Shown one piece after another: positions 1 to 14,740 of a stretch of DNA of 64,000 bases. A program made the position numbers and the translations under genes. Origin of the DNA: Saccopteryx bilineata (lineage: Eukaryota > Chordata > Mammalia > Chiroptera > Emballonuridae); the NCBI RefSeq assembly GCF_036850765.1, contig NC_089490.1:387266558-387330557 (forward strand), read 5' to 3'. Position 1 is the stretch's first letter. Every line of letters starts with the position of its first letter. Under the pieces are notes generated by a model. The model saw nothing but the letters and a program-made list of their open reading frames with translations, was not told where the DNA came from and did not search any database.

Positions 1-3000
1 TTCTCATCATCCTTTCCAGGGACTGGGAGGAGGGGTGGGGGACCTCATGGCAGCATTTTGGATTTGTTGCTCTTTGTGAGAGTTACTTTTTAAGGGAATT
101 CCCACATCTCTTGAGGGCTATCTAGAGTAGCAAGAGCTTTGCTTTTATTTTTATTTTAAAGCTCTCTCGATTTTTTTCAATGGGAAGCTGAGGGCTGTTG
201 CTATTGATAGCTTCTTCTCACAGCTGTGCTGGCCTCAGCTGGAATTCTTGCCATGTTCTCTGTAAGAGGAACTAAATTGGGAGCTTACAACTGTTACTAT
301 TGAGGGAGACTTGAAATTCTCAACATGATTTTATTTAAACTCAGATATCACACTGCTGGGAGGCAGCATGAAAATCTTGGCTAGTATTTTTAGCCCTTAA
401 AAGAAAAACAAGTCTACCTGAACATTTCGTTTGCTAAAAACTGAAACGGGCATACTCCATCTTCCATCTGTCAGTTCAGGGAGAACCAGCATGAACAGGG
501 GGAATGTTTTCAGACTCTTGTCCGCATTTTCAACAAAAATATGTACATTTTTGTTGAAAACAGAGTAGTGGGATCAGTGGGGACCACTGGTCCTGGTGAC
601 TGCCCTGCTAGGCAACTTTGTTTCCTAACAGTGACATCTAACCCAGAGTCTTGGTACTTGGGAGGTTTTCGGACACCACACATTAACATCTGTACTCATT
701 TCTGCACCTGTGTAAGTGAACCTCTGTTTAAATGTATGTACATTGAAAGCCATGCGTTCCTATTGCTATCTCCAGTTCATATTTGCAACTCCCTCTCTGA
801 CAGTGAGGAATCTGGCTCCCATTATCCTCAAAATCTGATCTGATCAACCCTCTTGCATGTAACCAAAATTCTGTTGCTGCCACTGACCCCCACCCACTGC
901 ACAGATGCCTCTTCCCTCACTCAGACTCCACAGCCCCCCATTGTGCTCCTCGTGCTGTCCCCCGCCTCGCCACTCCCAAGCGTAGATATTCTGCTCACCC
1001 TGTTTGGGTTCTAACGGCCCACACTGGGGTGATACGACCAGTGCATCACCCTCCCCACAACGGGGCCCCGTTTTCTGCCTGCCCAGGCTCAGACGCTGCT
1101 CTGGGGTTCCAGATGTCCTGCTGACCTCACTTGATCTCCAACATCCCATGCTGGGTGGCTGTAGCTACCTCTGCCCCTTCCCACTGTGCAGAGACCTCAG
1201 CCTCCCTTTTAGGGCTCTCATCCCTGTGCCGGGCCACTTCCCTGCTCTTCCCCAAGCAGTAGATCTCCTTGTGGGCCACCTTGTCATGGGGAAACGCCCT
1301 CTTCCTGCTGGGATTCCAACACTGCATCGCCCTGCATGGACACCCTCTCAGATGCCACCGTGTCTGTTCCTACTTACACAGCGGAGAGCACCAGCTTTAG
1401 GCGAGCAGCTCTCCTTAAATAGATGGTCTCCAGAAGCACCAGCAGCTTCCATGGACCAGTGTTTTAGGAACTGGAAAGACCTTTCGAGGCCATTTAGCCC
1501 AACTTGATGCATGACTTTTCACTGTAATTTCTAAATGAGAAGTTTTCTGATTTGTAATAAAAATAACTCTTGCATTTTATTTTCAGTTAGTTTTAACTGT
1601 TAACGTAATTTTCCTGCTTATCCTGTGAGTTTGACTCGATTGCTTTTTCTGCTTTTTAAGCAGACGAGATTGAGTACAGAAGCTCTGTGAGGTGCCCTGC
1701 GAGTGCTCCCTGTGTCTGGTCTTCCCGTCACTAAGGCGTCCCTCTGGTAATGCATGCTTTCACAGAAGAAAACTTGTTGGGGTTCAGAGGTGGGAGTAGA
1801 AACCAAGAGTCTGTTTCATTGTCTAGAAGGCACACTTGTAGGTGTAAATATTCAGCATATTGTTCAATAAATTATACCTTAGGGGGGAAATTGCCCAGCT
1901 GAGAGGAACCATCTGTGTAGCTAATCCAAGTTGTCCCTGACGGATTCTGTTCCATGTCCTTCTTGCCGCCACCAGCCTTACCCTGGGCCCTGGGTCTGAG
2001 CTACCGACCTGGGCAATTCTAGCAAATAGAACGTCCTGCTTTGAGGTGGTGGTCTGTATTTGTGCTTCAGGCACTCACTAGCCACAAATGGCCCCTGAGC
2101 ACTGGGAATGTGGGTAATATGACTGAGAAACTGAGTTTTAAATTTTAATTAATTTTAATGTAAATGGCCTGATGTGGCTAATTGCTTTTGGATGGTGAGG
2201 TTCTGGGGAATCTGCTTATTCCTTCTTTCCTCACTGTGGTGTGGGAAATGCCCTTTGCTTTTAGTTCAGCTGTACAAAGAAATTACCAAAAGAAATGGTT
2301 TGGGGATTTGTACGCAGTCTGGCTGTGATGTGTTACTCTGTTCTGGAGTTCAGGTAGCCAGCCTGGCTGGGCCAGTGTCCACCTTCTCTGCCCATTGCTC
2401 TGTGCGTTTTGGATGGAAGCTTCATGCTCAGTAAAAGATGACAGCCTCAGTTAGGGAATGATTGATTATTATTTGGTAATGATTATATGAACCTCTAAAT
2501 AAGTCTAAGAAACTAAAGAAAAATAAAACAATTACCCTTCCTTTCTCCCTAAAGCAAGGAAAGAAAAGAGAGATGGTTCAGAGTATAGGTTTTCGGTCCT
2601 TTCTTATGAATAGACTTGTAGCCCTTGTGTTTTCCCTGGACTGTAGCAGTTAGAGGTCAATTTTAGTGAGTACTGCTTCTAGGTGTGATGAGTATTTCAT
2701 TTCTGCTTGGAACCTGCTCTATATTTTTCTTCTCTAGTGGTCTCTCAATCTGTGTAGTGTTTATGCTCTGTAACCTCTGTTTTCTGGGAGTCTTGCCTTC
2801 TAGGAGGGATTTACTTATTATCTTACTCTCCCCAAGACTTTCCCCTTGCCTGACCAGGCGGTGGCGCCATGGATAGAGCATCAGACTGGGATGCAAAAGA
2901 CCCAGGTTCGAAACCCCAAGGTCTCTGGCATGAGCACAGGCTCATCCGGCTTGAGTGGAGGCTCCCAGCTTGAGTGTGGGATCATATACGTGACCCCATG

Positions 3001-3940
3001 GTCACTGGCTTGAGCCCAAGGTTGCTGGCTTGAGCAAGGGATCATTCGCTCTGCTGCAGCCCCCTTGTCAAGGCACATACCAGAAAGCAATCAATGAAAC
3101 TAAGGAGCTGCAATGAAGAATTGATGTTTCTCATCTCTCTCCCTTCCTGTCTGTCTGTCTCTATCTGTCCCTCTCTCTGTCTCTGTCAAAAAAAAAGACT
3201 TTCCTCTTGACTTCTAGCTTACTAACTCTGTGTTCTCATTTTTATCTCTTATGGAGCTCTAATGCCACTAGATTCTTGGGAATCTTTTCTTTTTAGCCTC
3301 CTTGCTACCCAGATGTTAAGGCTGATTCCATCCTGGTAGAGGTGTTTTTGTCCACTTGATCTCCCTTCCCAGCTCGGTCTTCCTCCTGTCTGGGTGGCCC
3401 TCAGCACGGGCGCTTTCTTTCCCTGGGGCTCCTTCATAGCTGAAGGCTGCCACTCCCAGCCAGAGCTGGCCTTCGTCTCTTCTGGTGTGACAGCCAGCAC
3501 TGCCCCTTAGGTTTCCTGCTTTTCCTGCTTGGAGGACGCAGCCAGCCCTCAGCCTCTTTGCAGATCAGAGAATCCAATGTAACTAGTGATAACATGTTGA
3601 TGTCTCTTCCCATCAGTTACCCAGTCACTCAGTCTATTTATAGCATACTCTCTAAGCTTGGCATATTGTAAGCATTTCTCAAAACATTAAGAACTTTTTC
3701 CAGATAAAAATTTTAACTGTCATAATATTTCAGAACCTGAGTGAATAATAGCTTACTCTCTTGCAGTGTATAATCTTTTAAGCATTCAGCCATGCTACAG
3801 ATACTCTCCCCCCCGCCCCAATCAAGAGACGTGAAGACTACTGAGAAAACACTTACTGCTGCATGTTTACAGTCAGAGTTTGTCTTAACTTGGCTCACAC
3901 ACCAGCTGCAGCTCTCCAGTCGCCTTTTCCTCCTTGACAG
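1..3940 (+). other. EXT2: EXT2 intron, 3' part (upstream exon outside the window)
   Basis: Non-coding. It ends in a pyrimidine-rich tract and the acceptor AG at 3939-3940. It contains one recent tRNA-SINE (2849-3196) and weak traces of old repeats near 1470-1510. Otherwise I see no recognisable element. Several open frames between 850 and 1510 have no family resemblance and look like chance openings in GC-rich sequence. Confidence 0.85.
2849..3196 (+). repeat. tRNA-derived SINE, long GGTGGCGC-head type
   Basis: The head matches a tRNA-like promoter: an A-box-like start (GCCTGACCAGGCGGTGGCGC) and a B box GGTTCGAAACC near 2904. It is followed by a long 'ctggcttgagc' repeat body, a CT-rich tail and a short poly(A). 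The flanking target duplication aagactttcc(c/t)cttg is present at 2834-2848 and 3195-3209. The insertion is complete and not very old. Confidence 0.9.
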
Positions 3941-4136
3941 CCCCCGGCGATACTTCCTCCTGTCATCCCAGATGTCCCTGCATCCCGAGTACCGAGAGGA
4001 ACTGGCAGCCCTTCAGGACAAACACGGGGAGTCGGTGCTGGTGCTGGATGAGTGCCCCGGCCTCTCCGAGGACGTCCGTCCCGCGTGGAAGCGCTGCCAC
4101 AAGCAGCAGGTCTTCGACTACCCCCGCGTGCTGCAG
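3941..4136 (+). CDS. EXT2: EXT2 coding exon (human c.744-939 equivalent), GT47 domain segment
   Basis: This 196-nt exon encodes 65 complete residues plus the last base of a split codon. The first base (C) completes a codon begun in the previous exon (phase 2), and the exon ends on a codon boundary with CTGCAG followed by GTGAGC. The acceptor is cttgacag after a T/C-rich stretch. The peptide starts [10 protein letters not shown], includes [13 protein letters not shown] and [10 protein letters not shown], and ends [10 protein letters not shown], which I recognise as exostosin-2. It covers about residues 248-313, within the GT47 exostosin domain that in EXT2 is thought to be structural rather than the main GlcA-transferase. 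Compared with human EXT2 as I recall it, the stretch after VLVLDE is clearly diverged, and the exon is very CpG-rich (about 16 CpGs). No stop is present. Confidence 0.97.
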
Positions 4137-6100
<1,964 letters not shown>

Positions 6101-6223
6101 TAACTTTACAGGAGTAGTCTATGTGTATTAGATTTTCGAAGCCCCCAAGTAATTGTAATGCATTCCTAGGTGTGAGAACTGTTTTGCTATGTTTTTCTTT
6201 GGGAGAGTCAGTCCATTGGCCTA

Positions 6224-6465
6224 GAGCAGAGGTTGGCTAACTGAGGCTTGTGAACCAAGTATGGCAGATTGCCAGTTTTTACAATATAAATAAAGTTTTA
6301 TCAAAACCCAGCCACACCCTTTAATTTTTACATATTATCTATGGCTGTTATGGTGTTACAGTGTCAGAGTTGAATAGTTGCAACAGATTATCTGGCACAG
6401 AGAGCCTGACTATTTCCTCCTTGGCCCTTTACAGAAAGCATTTTCCAACCCTTGGCCAAACACAG
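6224..6465. repeat. Ancient hAT-Charlie non-autonomous element
   Basis: The sequence reads from 'gcagaggttggctaactg' through 'ataaataaagttttatcaaaacccagccac' style text (here broken by mutations) to 'ccctttacagaaagc..ttccaaccc'. This is the arrangement of a common eutherian MER-type hAT MITE with inverted ends. It is strongly diverged, so it predates bats. Confidence 0.7.
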
Positions 6466-7519
6466 TGAGTGGTTTGTAGAGCCTGCAGAGTATACGTACT
6501 GGAGAACTTTTTAAATGCCTGGGCTTTGTCCTCAGGAATGCTGAATTTTAAAGCTGCCAGGTATGGTTTGTAGCCCTAGTTGAGACCCACTGCTCTAGTC
6601 TTTACTGAATTTGCATAATGTGACTAGCTGGAGGTGGAGTCCTCCACGTGAGTGAAAGCTCAGAAACAGTCCCAGTCACAGAGACGGGCAGATGGGGTTC
6701 TGCTTGGTTCTGGCTGTCAGTGCTCCAGTGGACAGAATAGCCACAGTCCTGCGTTATTTTATTTCCCTAGGACTTTGGAGGTTAAAGAGTATTGAAAATT
6801 AGTTGTTGTTGTTTTTTTTGTATATACTTCTCAGGCTTGACTTGGTCTTAGATGCTTAATTGCTTTCTCCATTCCCAACTCTTTTGATATTTCTATCCAA
6901 GTCTGATCACTACAGATATTTGGATAATTTAAGTAGCATTCATCTATATATATGTGTATTCATTTATTCATTTCACATTTATTGGAAAGCCTGCTGTGAA
7001 TAATACAGTCTGTGCTATTAAGGAAGTTAGAAGTTAGTGAGGAAGACAAACCAGTTGTAACATTATGTGTTAAGTGCTCTAACAGATGCAAGCATGGGGC
7101 GATGGAAGCCCAGAACAGAAGAGGGAGCTTTAATCAGCCTGGAAGAGGAGGGTATGCGATTCTTTGTGTCTTAGAGCAGTGACAAGTCACTTCCAGTCAT
7201 TTATATCTCCACGAAAACATGTGTGCCTTCATTGGCCAGGTCTGTGTCAGGTATGGGGATACAAAGACATCAAGGTCAGGCCTTACCTCCGCGAAGCTCT
7301 CGGTCTGTTGGGGGCAGACAGACAAGTAAACCAGTTATTACCAGATACTGCGATGAGCCACAGCCCTGGCTGGGGGGTGCTCAGAGAAGAGTGAGAGGCG
7401 CACGATTGCTGGCGTGGAGATGTTGAGGGCTTTACAAAGGCAGGGACCCTGAGCTGAGTCCGAAAAGATACTTTTATGAGAAGCTAGGTCTGCTTGGGCA
7501 GTTGAATTATGGGTAAGTG

Positions 7520-7640
7520 GTGGAAGGGCTCTGGATTTGGAGTCAGAAGGCCTGGCTTCAGAGAACCAGTTCTGTTACTGGCTAGCTTTGTGATCTTGGC
7601 AAATCGTTTAATCCTCTTTGAGCTTCAGTTTTTGCATCTG
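7520..7640 (+). repeat. MIR SINE
   Basis: Contains the MIR core phrase order: 'tggagtcagaaggcctgg', 'tgtgatcttggcaa', then 'agcttcagtttttgcatctgt'. Diverged, as expected for this ancient mammalian SINE. Confidence 0.75.
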
Positions 7641-7652
7641 TGTAGTTGAAAT

Positions 7653-7800
7653 CATGTATTTATTTAACAAATATTTATTAAGTGCTAACTGTGTGTGCTA
7701 AGCAGTGTACCAGATGCTCAGGATATGATGGTGAGTGGAACTAGGCATGGTTTCCATCCCGATGGACTAGTCTGTTGTGAGGAGGGAGCTTCAGACGTTA
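7653..7800 (+). repeat. L2-type LINE 3' fragment
   Basis: 'aacaaatatttattaagtgc' followed by 'cagtgtaccagatgctcagg' and 'gatggtgagtgg' is the usual L2 3'-end phrase. It directly follows the MIR. Confidence 0.6.
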
Positions 7801-8749
7801 ATAAATTAATTTGTACAAAGTAAATTACAAACTCTGCTGAATGCCATGAAGGGTAAGCAGGGCTGAGCCCCTTTTCCCTTACCCACTGTGTCTAGTCTGT
7901 CAGCAGGCCCTGTGGCTCCCCCCATCACTCTCATCACTTCCTCCCTCGTTGCAGCTCCTGCCCAGACCTGGTGGTGGCCTCTAGCTGTCCCCCTGCTCCC
8001 GCTCTCGCAGGTGGCAGTGTGTTCTAACACTCAGCAGTGATCCTGTTAGAACATAATCGGATTGTGGCATGCTTTACCTAAAACCGCCTACGGCCCTTCT
8101 GTCTTGGTGAAAGCCCACTGTGGCCTACGGGCCCTGTCTGCTTTGCTGTGACGCTCCCTACCCCGCTTCTCTTCACCTCCTGGGCCCCTCCGTCTTCTCT
8201 CCTGCTCGCCAGCTGCGCTGGCCTCTTTGCTGTTGCTGGAACATTCCTGTCACACTGCCGTCTCCGCCTTCCACTTGTTGGTCCTTCTGCTCTGACGCTC
8301 TTCCCTCAGGTCCTGTCACAGCTCTCTCACCCCCGGCCACCCTGCCTGCTTTGTCCACTGTCATGTGCCGGCACCTAGCTCCTGAGAAGTTCTCTGTAAA
8401 TCCATGCGGAGTGCATGAATGGGTCTGGTAGGCAGCCTAGCTAAAGGAGAAGTCATGGCTAATTCAGAGTGGGCGTGGGGAGTAAGGAATAGGGTGCTGG
8501 GTGGGTGGAACGTCACACGCAGAGGTCCTGTGGTGGGCAGAGCCGGGTGTGTTCGGGTGCCTGAAGGGCGCCCGTGTGGCTGGAGCTCGCTGGAGCGGAC
8601 AGAAGACGGGTGTGGAGTGTGTGGGGGGTGAGCTGGGGGCAGTGCGAGAGCCCCTTTGAGAAGGGCGGCCACGAGGAAGGGAGGAGCAGGGCTGCTCACC
8701 GGCAGGAAGGGGGCTGAGGGAGGTGTGTTGTTTCTGCTTGTGAGTATAA

Positions 8750-8944
<195 letters not shown>

Positions 8945-9917
8945 TGACCTGGGGTGTCAAGGGTGGCCTGGACCGCGTGGGCACAGAGCGACGGCAGCGG
9001 GGGGGGCGGGGGGCGGGAGCGGCTTCCCTTCCCCCCTCCGTCACCGGACCAGACGGGAGGGAAACAGTGCCGAGTAAGTGGTCAGGTAAGGTTTGCTATA
9101 GAAACTCTCCGAAGTAAAAATGCTTCTGAGGTAAGCCTACTGCGATTTTAGGGCAGACCCTGGCGGTGTGTTCAGGGCGCAAAGCTGAGCCTTTTTGGAA
9201 GGTTGTTTTCACAGTACATGATAGTTTTGGTGGTTAAGACAACCACGGACCCCTGGGCATCACGGGGCGGTTCTTCTGAGTGGCCGTTCACCTTGAGGAC
9301 GTTGTCGTATACGCTGGCCTAGGCTCTCCGTTCCTTTCCCCTCGGACATCCCCACGCTCCTGCTTCCCTTTCCAAGTCCTCGTCCACCTCCGCCGCCCCT
9401 TCCCTGGGCTGCTCTCTACTGACCAGGGCACTCTACGGGGTGTTCCATTTAGTCCTGCTTCCCTTTCTCCTGAAAAGAAATTAAGTTGGGCTTAAATGTT
9501 TGGTGGGTTCTCAGCATTAGGTACGTGACTGTCCCACAGATTCCGTTTCCACTCCCCTCAGGCAGAGTGCCTGTATTTGCCCTTGTCCAGAGATTGGGTC
9601 TCGGGAGAATGGGTCTCGGGCGTGTCTGGGTGAGGGCAGGGCGGGGCAGGGCGGTCATCTGGATGAGTGGAATGGGGGGGGGGTCTGGGCTTCTAACCGC
9701 TTCGTAAATACATTCAGTCCTGTCCTGTCTTTAGCCCTGCCCTCCCCCCCCTTGGGGTTCTGCAGCGGAACTTGGGTCTCTCTCCGCTGATCTAGGGTGC
9801 AGCTCTCATGGGCCTGTAGGGTCAGCTACCGTTCTTCCTGCTTTTCAGCTTCCACATGGTCTTGCTATTAGCCTCGTCTGCCATCCTCTTTATCTTAGAG
9901 CGATTGTGCCTTAATTT

Positions 9918-10201
9918 TTTTTTTTTTTAGGGAGATAGATTCCTGCATGAGCCTTAGTTGGGACCCACCCGGCAACCCCTGTTGGTGCTGATGCTTGAAT
10001 CTACTGAGCTATCCCAGCGCCCGTGGCCTGTGCTCAAACCAATTGAGCCATCGCCTGCAGGAGGGGAGGAGGGAGGGCATGGGGAGAGGGAGGGAAGAGA
10101 AGCAGACGGTCACTTCTCTTGTGTGCCCTCACCAGGAATTGAGCCTGGGACGTTCATATGCCAGCCTGACGCTCTGTCAACTGAGCAAACCAGCCAGGGC
10201 C
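9918..10201 (-). repeat. tRNA-derived SINE, VES-like, minus strand
   Basis: Reads on the minus strand from ggccctggctggtttgctca through a B box (here degenerate, ggaattgagcctggg on the + strand) to an A-rich tail (T run at 9916-9928). The target duplication t(g/a)(t/)gccttaatt lies at about 9905-9916 and 10205-10216. Many point changes make it older than the copies at 30-33 kb. Confidence 0.85.
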
Positions 10202-11047
10202 TATTATGCCTTAATTTAAAGAAATTCCTCTTGAATGTCGTTTTAGGGTTTTAGGAAAGATTGGAAGTTAGTGGATGTGTTCAGGCCACCCTCTTTATTA
10301 TGGTACTGAGCTTCTTAAACCCAACCAAAGAGGATCATGTCACACAGTAAGGAAGTCTGTCGGTCCTTACTTCAGGCTGCCTGTGTTGAGTGCCAGGTGG
10401 CTGGTGACTAGTTCTGAAGGCCGAGGGCTTGCCTTCTCCGGGCCTCGGCAGCCTCATCTGGCACACGGTTTGGCATTCTGATTTGAAAACAAATCACAGG
10501 TTGGTTTCCGCCTCCCCGTCGATTTCTCACAGCATACTCGTGTTCTTTTGAAGTGTCAGGCTTCCTAGTTATTACTTTACTGCTGACATCATTTGAATTT
10601 TAGCAAGTGAGAAAATAAGTCTAGAACTCTCTAGAATCTTGATCTAAACCTGTGGTTCTTTCAACTTGTGTGGAAGGAAGTGCTGTTTCAAGAGTCCTGG
10701 TGTTTGTGCTCTTTGTGTTTCTCTTTAGTCTGTTAACATAACTAGGGAATCACCTGCTCAATGAGATGCCACCTTTTTTACCAGACTTTAGTCTAAGAAG
10801 AAAGACCGGGGAGAACCCACCCCCTTCGGGTCCGGAGAGAGAAGCCTTTGGTTTCTGGAGCAGGGTCTGGTTCGGGCTAGCTCACAGATGCCGCAGTCAC
10901 ACAGGCGCGTGGTGGGAACCCCAGGTCTGAGACACGCCTGCTGGTCATTTTCAGTGGCAGATGCAGAATCATAGAGCCTTTGAGAAGGAGTGAATAAACG
11001 TCATTTCAAACAGCATACTTTCAGGTTATTTGGGTTCAAAGAGGCAC

Positions 11048-11190
11048 ACTTGGAGTCAGAAGACTTGGGTTTGAGCCCTGGCTCTGTCCCGATTAATTGT
11101 GTGGCTATGACAAGTCACCAAAGCGCCTGGGCTTTCATTTCCTCATTTGTGAAATGAAGGGGTTGGCCAGGTCATTTCTCATTTTCCGTT
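11048..11190 (+). repeat. MIR SINE
   Basis: 'cttggagtcagaagacttgg', 'ccctggctctgt', 'gtggctatgacaagtcacc' and 'tttcctcatttgtgaaatg' occur in MIR order. Confidence 0.75.
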
Positions 11191-13204
11191 CAGCTGTTTG
11201 AAAATTCTATAAAACTCTTGTCCTTAGCAGGACTGTTACTCTCTTTGACAACACTAATAATGAAGGTCATCTCTTCTCCTGAACACCTCTAGTCATGAGG
11301 GCGCTTTACCTCCTCTGGCGCTGATACCCTACTTGATGTCAACTTGCAAAAGGTCAGTTGTGGCACCTTCCTGCCTCCCTTTCTAAATCTTTCTTCTGCT
11401 TTCTGATGCTCATTTTCTCTGTGCTACTTTCAGACCTGAAGCACCCTGTCTACTGCAGTGCCCCGTTTAGTCTGGCTTCCCTTTCTCTGAGCATTCTGTG
11501 TTCCAGAAATGACCTCTTTTCTTCTCCCAGCCCCACATTTCTAGACTGGACTGATCTCTACTAGAGGTGAGATTATCTAGTTGAAGTAATTCCCAGATAG
11601 GTAGACAGGATGACTAGGTTTAGCCACTAGAAGCCAGTAGCATACCCTTATCCCAACTTGTGACAACTAAAGATGTCTCTAGACATTGCCAGATGTCCCC
11701 TGTGGGACGAAATTGTTCTTTTGGTAGGGAGAGTTCTTCTGTTCTGTAGGACCCTCTCCAGATGACGCCAGACATTTTGCCCTCTGTTTACCATCCATCA
11801 GTTAAACCTGGCCTTGGCAGGAATAACAACAAACAGCATTCACTTTAGTGAATTCTCTTTGTGGAGGTCAAATTTGGATCTTTTTGTAAGACAGGCATAA
11901 ACTTTTAGGTAAAAACTCGTTGCCTTGGTAGGTGACGCCATTGAGCTGCTGATTGGTGCCAGAGTGACCTGAGACTGAGGAACAGAGTGGTGAGCTCTTT
12001 CCTCAGTTCTGAGCCCCGCAGAACAAGCTTAAGGAGCTGCATGGACAGCTGTGGCCAGCAGAGGTCTCCATCCACTTTTAAGTAACTCATTTTCCTTCTG
12101 ACCTTTTCCGTGTTTCCAAGAAATCCTTAATCCTAAATGGCATGAGCTGCTCTGCTGGTTCACTGACATTGTTCTCATAGCCACTTTAGGGACAAGTTCT
12201 TTCAGACGAGGAAGAAGGAGTGCTTAGCACAGGATTTTTTCCCTCCTAGAACGGATAGAGCTAAAGCTTCTGAACCGACCGCAAGAATATCGAGTGGAAT
12301 CGTGGGGATGAAGTATCATGGCACCATTTTGCAGCTTAGAGTTCAGAAGCAGGAAGGCTACGATCTGACCCGTGCACACCATGGTCAGAGTCTGACCGTG
12401 ACTTGGGGGTGACCACGCGCCACGCAAGGCTGCAACACGTTGTGCCCGACAAGAGGGAGTTACATTTTCCTCTTCCCCTTAGGTGTGGTAGTGAAGCAGC
12501 CACAATGTTAAACATGAGGCTAGAACCTAAGGTAAGTAAGAGCTGAGGTTAAGCTAAGATTTTGAAGAAAAGTACAACCTCTGGCTCTGTTACTTGTTCC
12601 TGAAGGGCAACAACGAGCGTGTGGTGTGTGTGGCATTGGAAAGGCTCGGAGCGGCTTATCGTTGTTTGTTTGTGGGTAGGTTAAAAGCTAGTTCCTCCAG
12701 TTAACAGAGGATGATAGTTATAACAGTATCAGTTGGCTTTTTATTGTCCTCTGAGCTAAATTTAGTGAAGCCCAGTGTTAATTGTTTTTTCCCCAGGGGA
12801 GCTGAAGGGAGGTAATAAGAAATCTGTGATCCTCACTTGCAAAGGTCTAACAGTCATCTTGTGGACATATGGGCAGAAGCACAAAGAAAGTTGAGAAAGA
12901 TGGTGCAGATTTCCTGAAGTACACGAGGGGTCTGAAATGGAAGGAAGAAGTGTGAGACAAGGATCGATTTATTGGAGAGGCAGCATTTGTGGAAGGCCTT
13001 AAAGATGGAGTCCCGTCAGTCATCTTTCTCACAACGGAAGGCAGGAAGAAGTATGCAACTGAATATTTTCTATAGTCAAATGGAACATTCATATCCCACT
13101 CTCCCTTGAATCACAGTGAGAAAGAAAGCAATCTAGGACCTTGGGAGGCTGGAACGACACTAGACTGTAGTTAGAAGTGTTTGTGTGGATAGGGGAGAAG
13201 GTGT

Positions 13205-13400
13205 AAGTGGATCCCCAGTTTATCTGTTGAGTGGAGTTTCCAAAGGTTGTTTTATTGGTCAGTGGCTCCACCAGCAGTGACCTCTAACCTCAGCCACATT
13301 GGGAGGTGGTCAGGAGCCTGCCTTGCCTTTGAACTCTTCTTTGTACTCAATTGACTGGGAGCCTTTGAGGTGGCAGAAACATTCAGCATCTTTCTCTCAC
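13205..13400. repeat. Unnamed interspersed repeat, copy 1
   Basis: Shares with 26405-26580 an identical 21-bp block (13249-13269 versus 26447-26467) and a second block reading cttgcctttgaactc at similar spacing, with weaker similarity between them. I do not recognise the family. The spacing and T-rich, CTCC-containing text would fit a fragment of an old LTR. Confidence 0.5.
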
Positions 13401-14187
13401 CTTTAACGCTTGGGTGAGTTAAAATGCCAGTTTCTCTTCAGCCTGTTGCACTGACTCAGCTCAGTTTGCCTTTGTAGTTCCCTGCCTCGTGTACCAAATA
13501 GTTGGGCTACAGGGGTGTACTTGAAGAAATGGGCCCATTAGGTAAAAGACAAGACGCTTCTACTTGAGAAAATAAAGCCAGGCATGCGGTGCCATCACCT
13601 GCCAGGCCTGTAGTTAGGCCTTGCTGTGGTTAAGGAGCGAGCAGAGCGGCCGCAGAGACCAGACGCAGAAGAGCAGGTGTGTGTGCACACAGCCCGTGCA
13701 CCTCATCCCCAGGAGAGCCCTGAAACTAGGCTCTCGCTTTCTCTTGCTTATACTACATGATTTCAGCACAGGGGATTGCCCGGTTTCCATAGCCATCGTA
13801 GTGTGGAAGTCTCACATTTGAAGGGATGAGAGACTGCAAGAGAGAGTCTGAGATGGTTCCCCTGCCAGTCTGGCATGAATTGAGAAGGCGGAAAAACTCG
13901 TCTCTCCACACACTGGATGTACAGTGGACAGCTTTGCTGGCTTCTCTGTGTCACTGTATTCAGGTGTATCATTGTAAGATGGCACAACCTTTTAATTCAA
14001 AGAAGTGATGTTTGTTTGTTTTTCATATTTTGGTTTTCTGACATCCAGTTGACTCTTACATCAGTTTGAACATTGAATATAGTTTTTTTTTCTTCCTCCT
14101 AAAGCTGTTATTGATCCTTCAAGTCGAGGAAATATGGAAATTGCTATTTCTTGTGATGCCCTTGTATCTTTAAACAAAGGTTTAAAT

Positions 14188-14310
14188 CAGTGATTTTTGA
14201 CCTTCAGTCTGCCAGAAACCTTGTGCTGGTCCACAACACCAGGGTGGTTAGCTTGCATTTCAAAATTTCTGGTGGACCGGCACCATGGCACCAGAGGTTG
14301 AAAACCACTG
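14188..14310. mobile_element. hAT MITE, short internally deleted copy
   Basis: Begins cagtgatttttgacc and ends ggttgaaaaccactg (inverted ends). The perfect 8-bp target duplication gtttaaat lies at 14180-14187 and 14311-14318. Its interior shares 'aaatttctggtggacc' with the longer copy at 14497-14710, so both belong to one family. Confidence 0.88.
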
Positions 14311-14318
14311 GTTTAAAT

Positions 14319-14740
14319 TTTCTTTTTGATTGATTTTAGAGAGACAGCAAGAGGAAGGGAGAGAGACAGAGAGAGGCATTCATTTTTTCATTTATTGTTC
14401 CACTTAGTTGTGTGTTTTTTTATCACTTCCCATATGTGCCCTGACTGGAGATCATATCCACAAGCTTGGAGTTTCAGGCGATGCTCTAGTCTAGCCCATT
14501 AACTTTCAACCTTTTTACACTTGGGATCTGGTGAAAATAAGAGAATTATTTCAGGGATTGCTAAGGCAGAAATTACCCTGAGTATAAGCAAGTTTGATTA
14601 AGAGCATTGGGTCTGTAATCTTCATACAATAGCAGAGAGGTTAACTCTTTCGTGGGCCATTGCGAAATTTCTGGTGGACCTGTCCACAGGCCAGCCATTG
14701 AAAACCACTGCTCTAACTGAGCTAACCAGCCAGGGCCTAA
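14319..14740 (-). repeat. Old tRNA-derived SINE, minus strand, split by a hAT MITE
   Basis: The left part (14319-14496) has the A-rich tail side, 'gattttagagagacagcaagagg' style purine tract and 'catatgtgccctgactgg'. The right part (14711-14740) carries the head, ctctaactgagctaaccagc and cagggcc. The two parts join if the element at 14497-14710 is removed. No B box is intact, so this is one of the older SINEs in the window. Confidence 0.7.
14497..14710. mobile_element. hAT MITE inserted in a SINE
   Basis: The left end cattaactttcaacc aligns with the inverse of the right end ggttgaaaaccactg family (here ccattgaaaaccactg). The flanks gtctagcc (14489-14496) and ctctaact (14711-14718) agree at 5 of 8 positions, a decayed target duplication. 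It is the longer relative of the element at 14188-14310. Confidence 0.7.

Noticed and set aside
1004..1507. 167-codon open frame on the plus strand
   Set aside because: Low-complexity Pro/Leu-rich translation in GC-rich intron, no recognisable domain, overlapped by an equally long minus-strand frame; a chance opening.
2849..2925. tRNA gene
   Set aside because: The tRNA-like A and B boxes belong to a SINE head with tail and target duplication; no cloverleaf with paired acceptor stem. The same applies to all other SINE heads.
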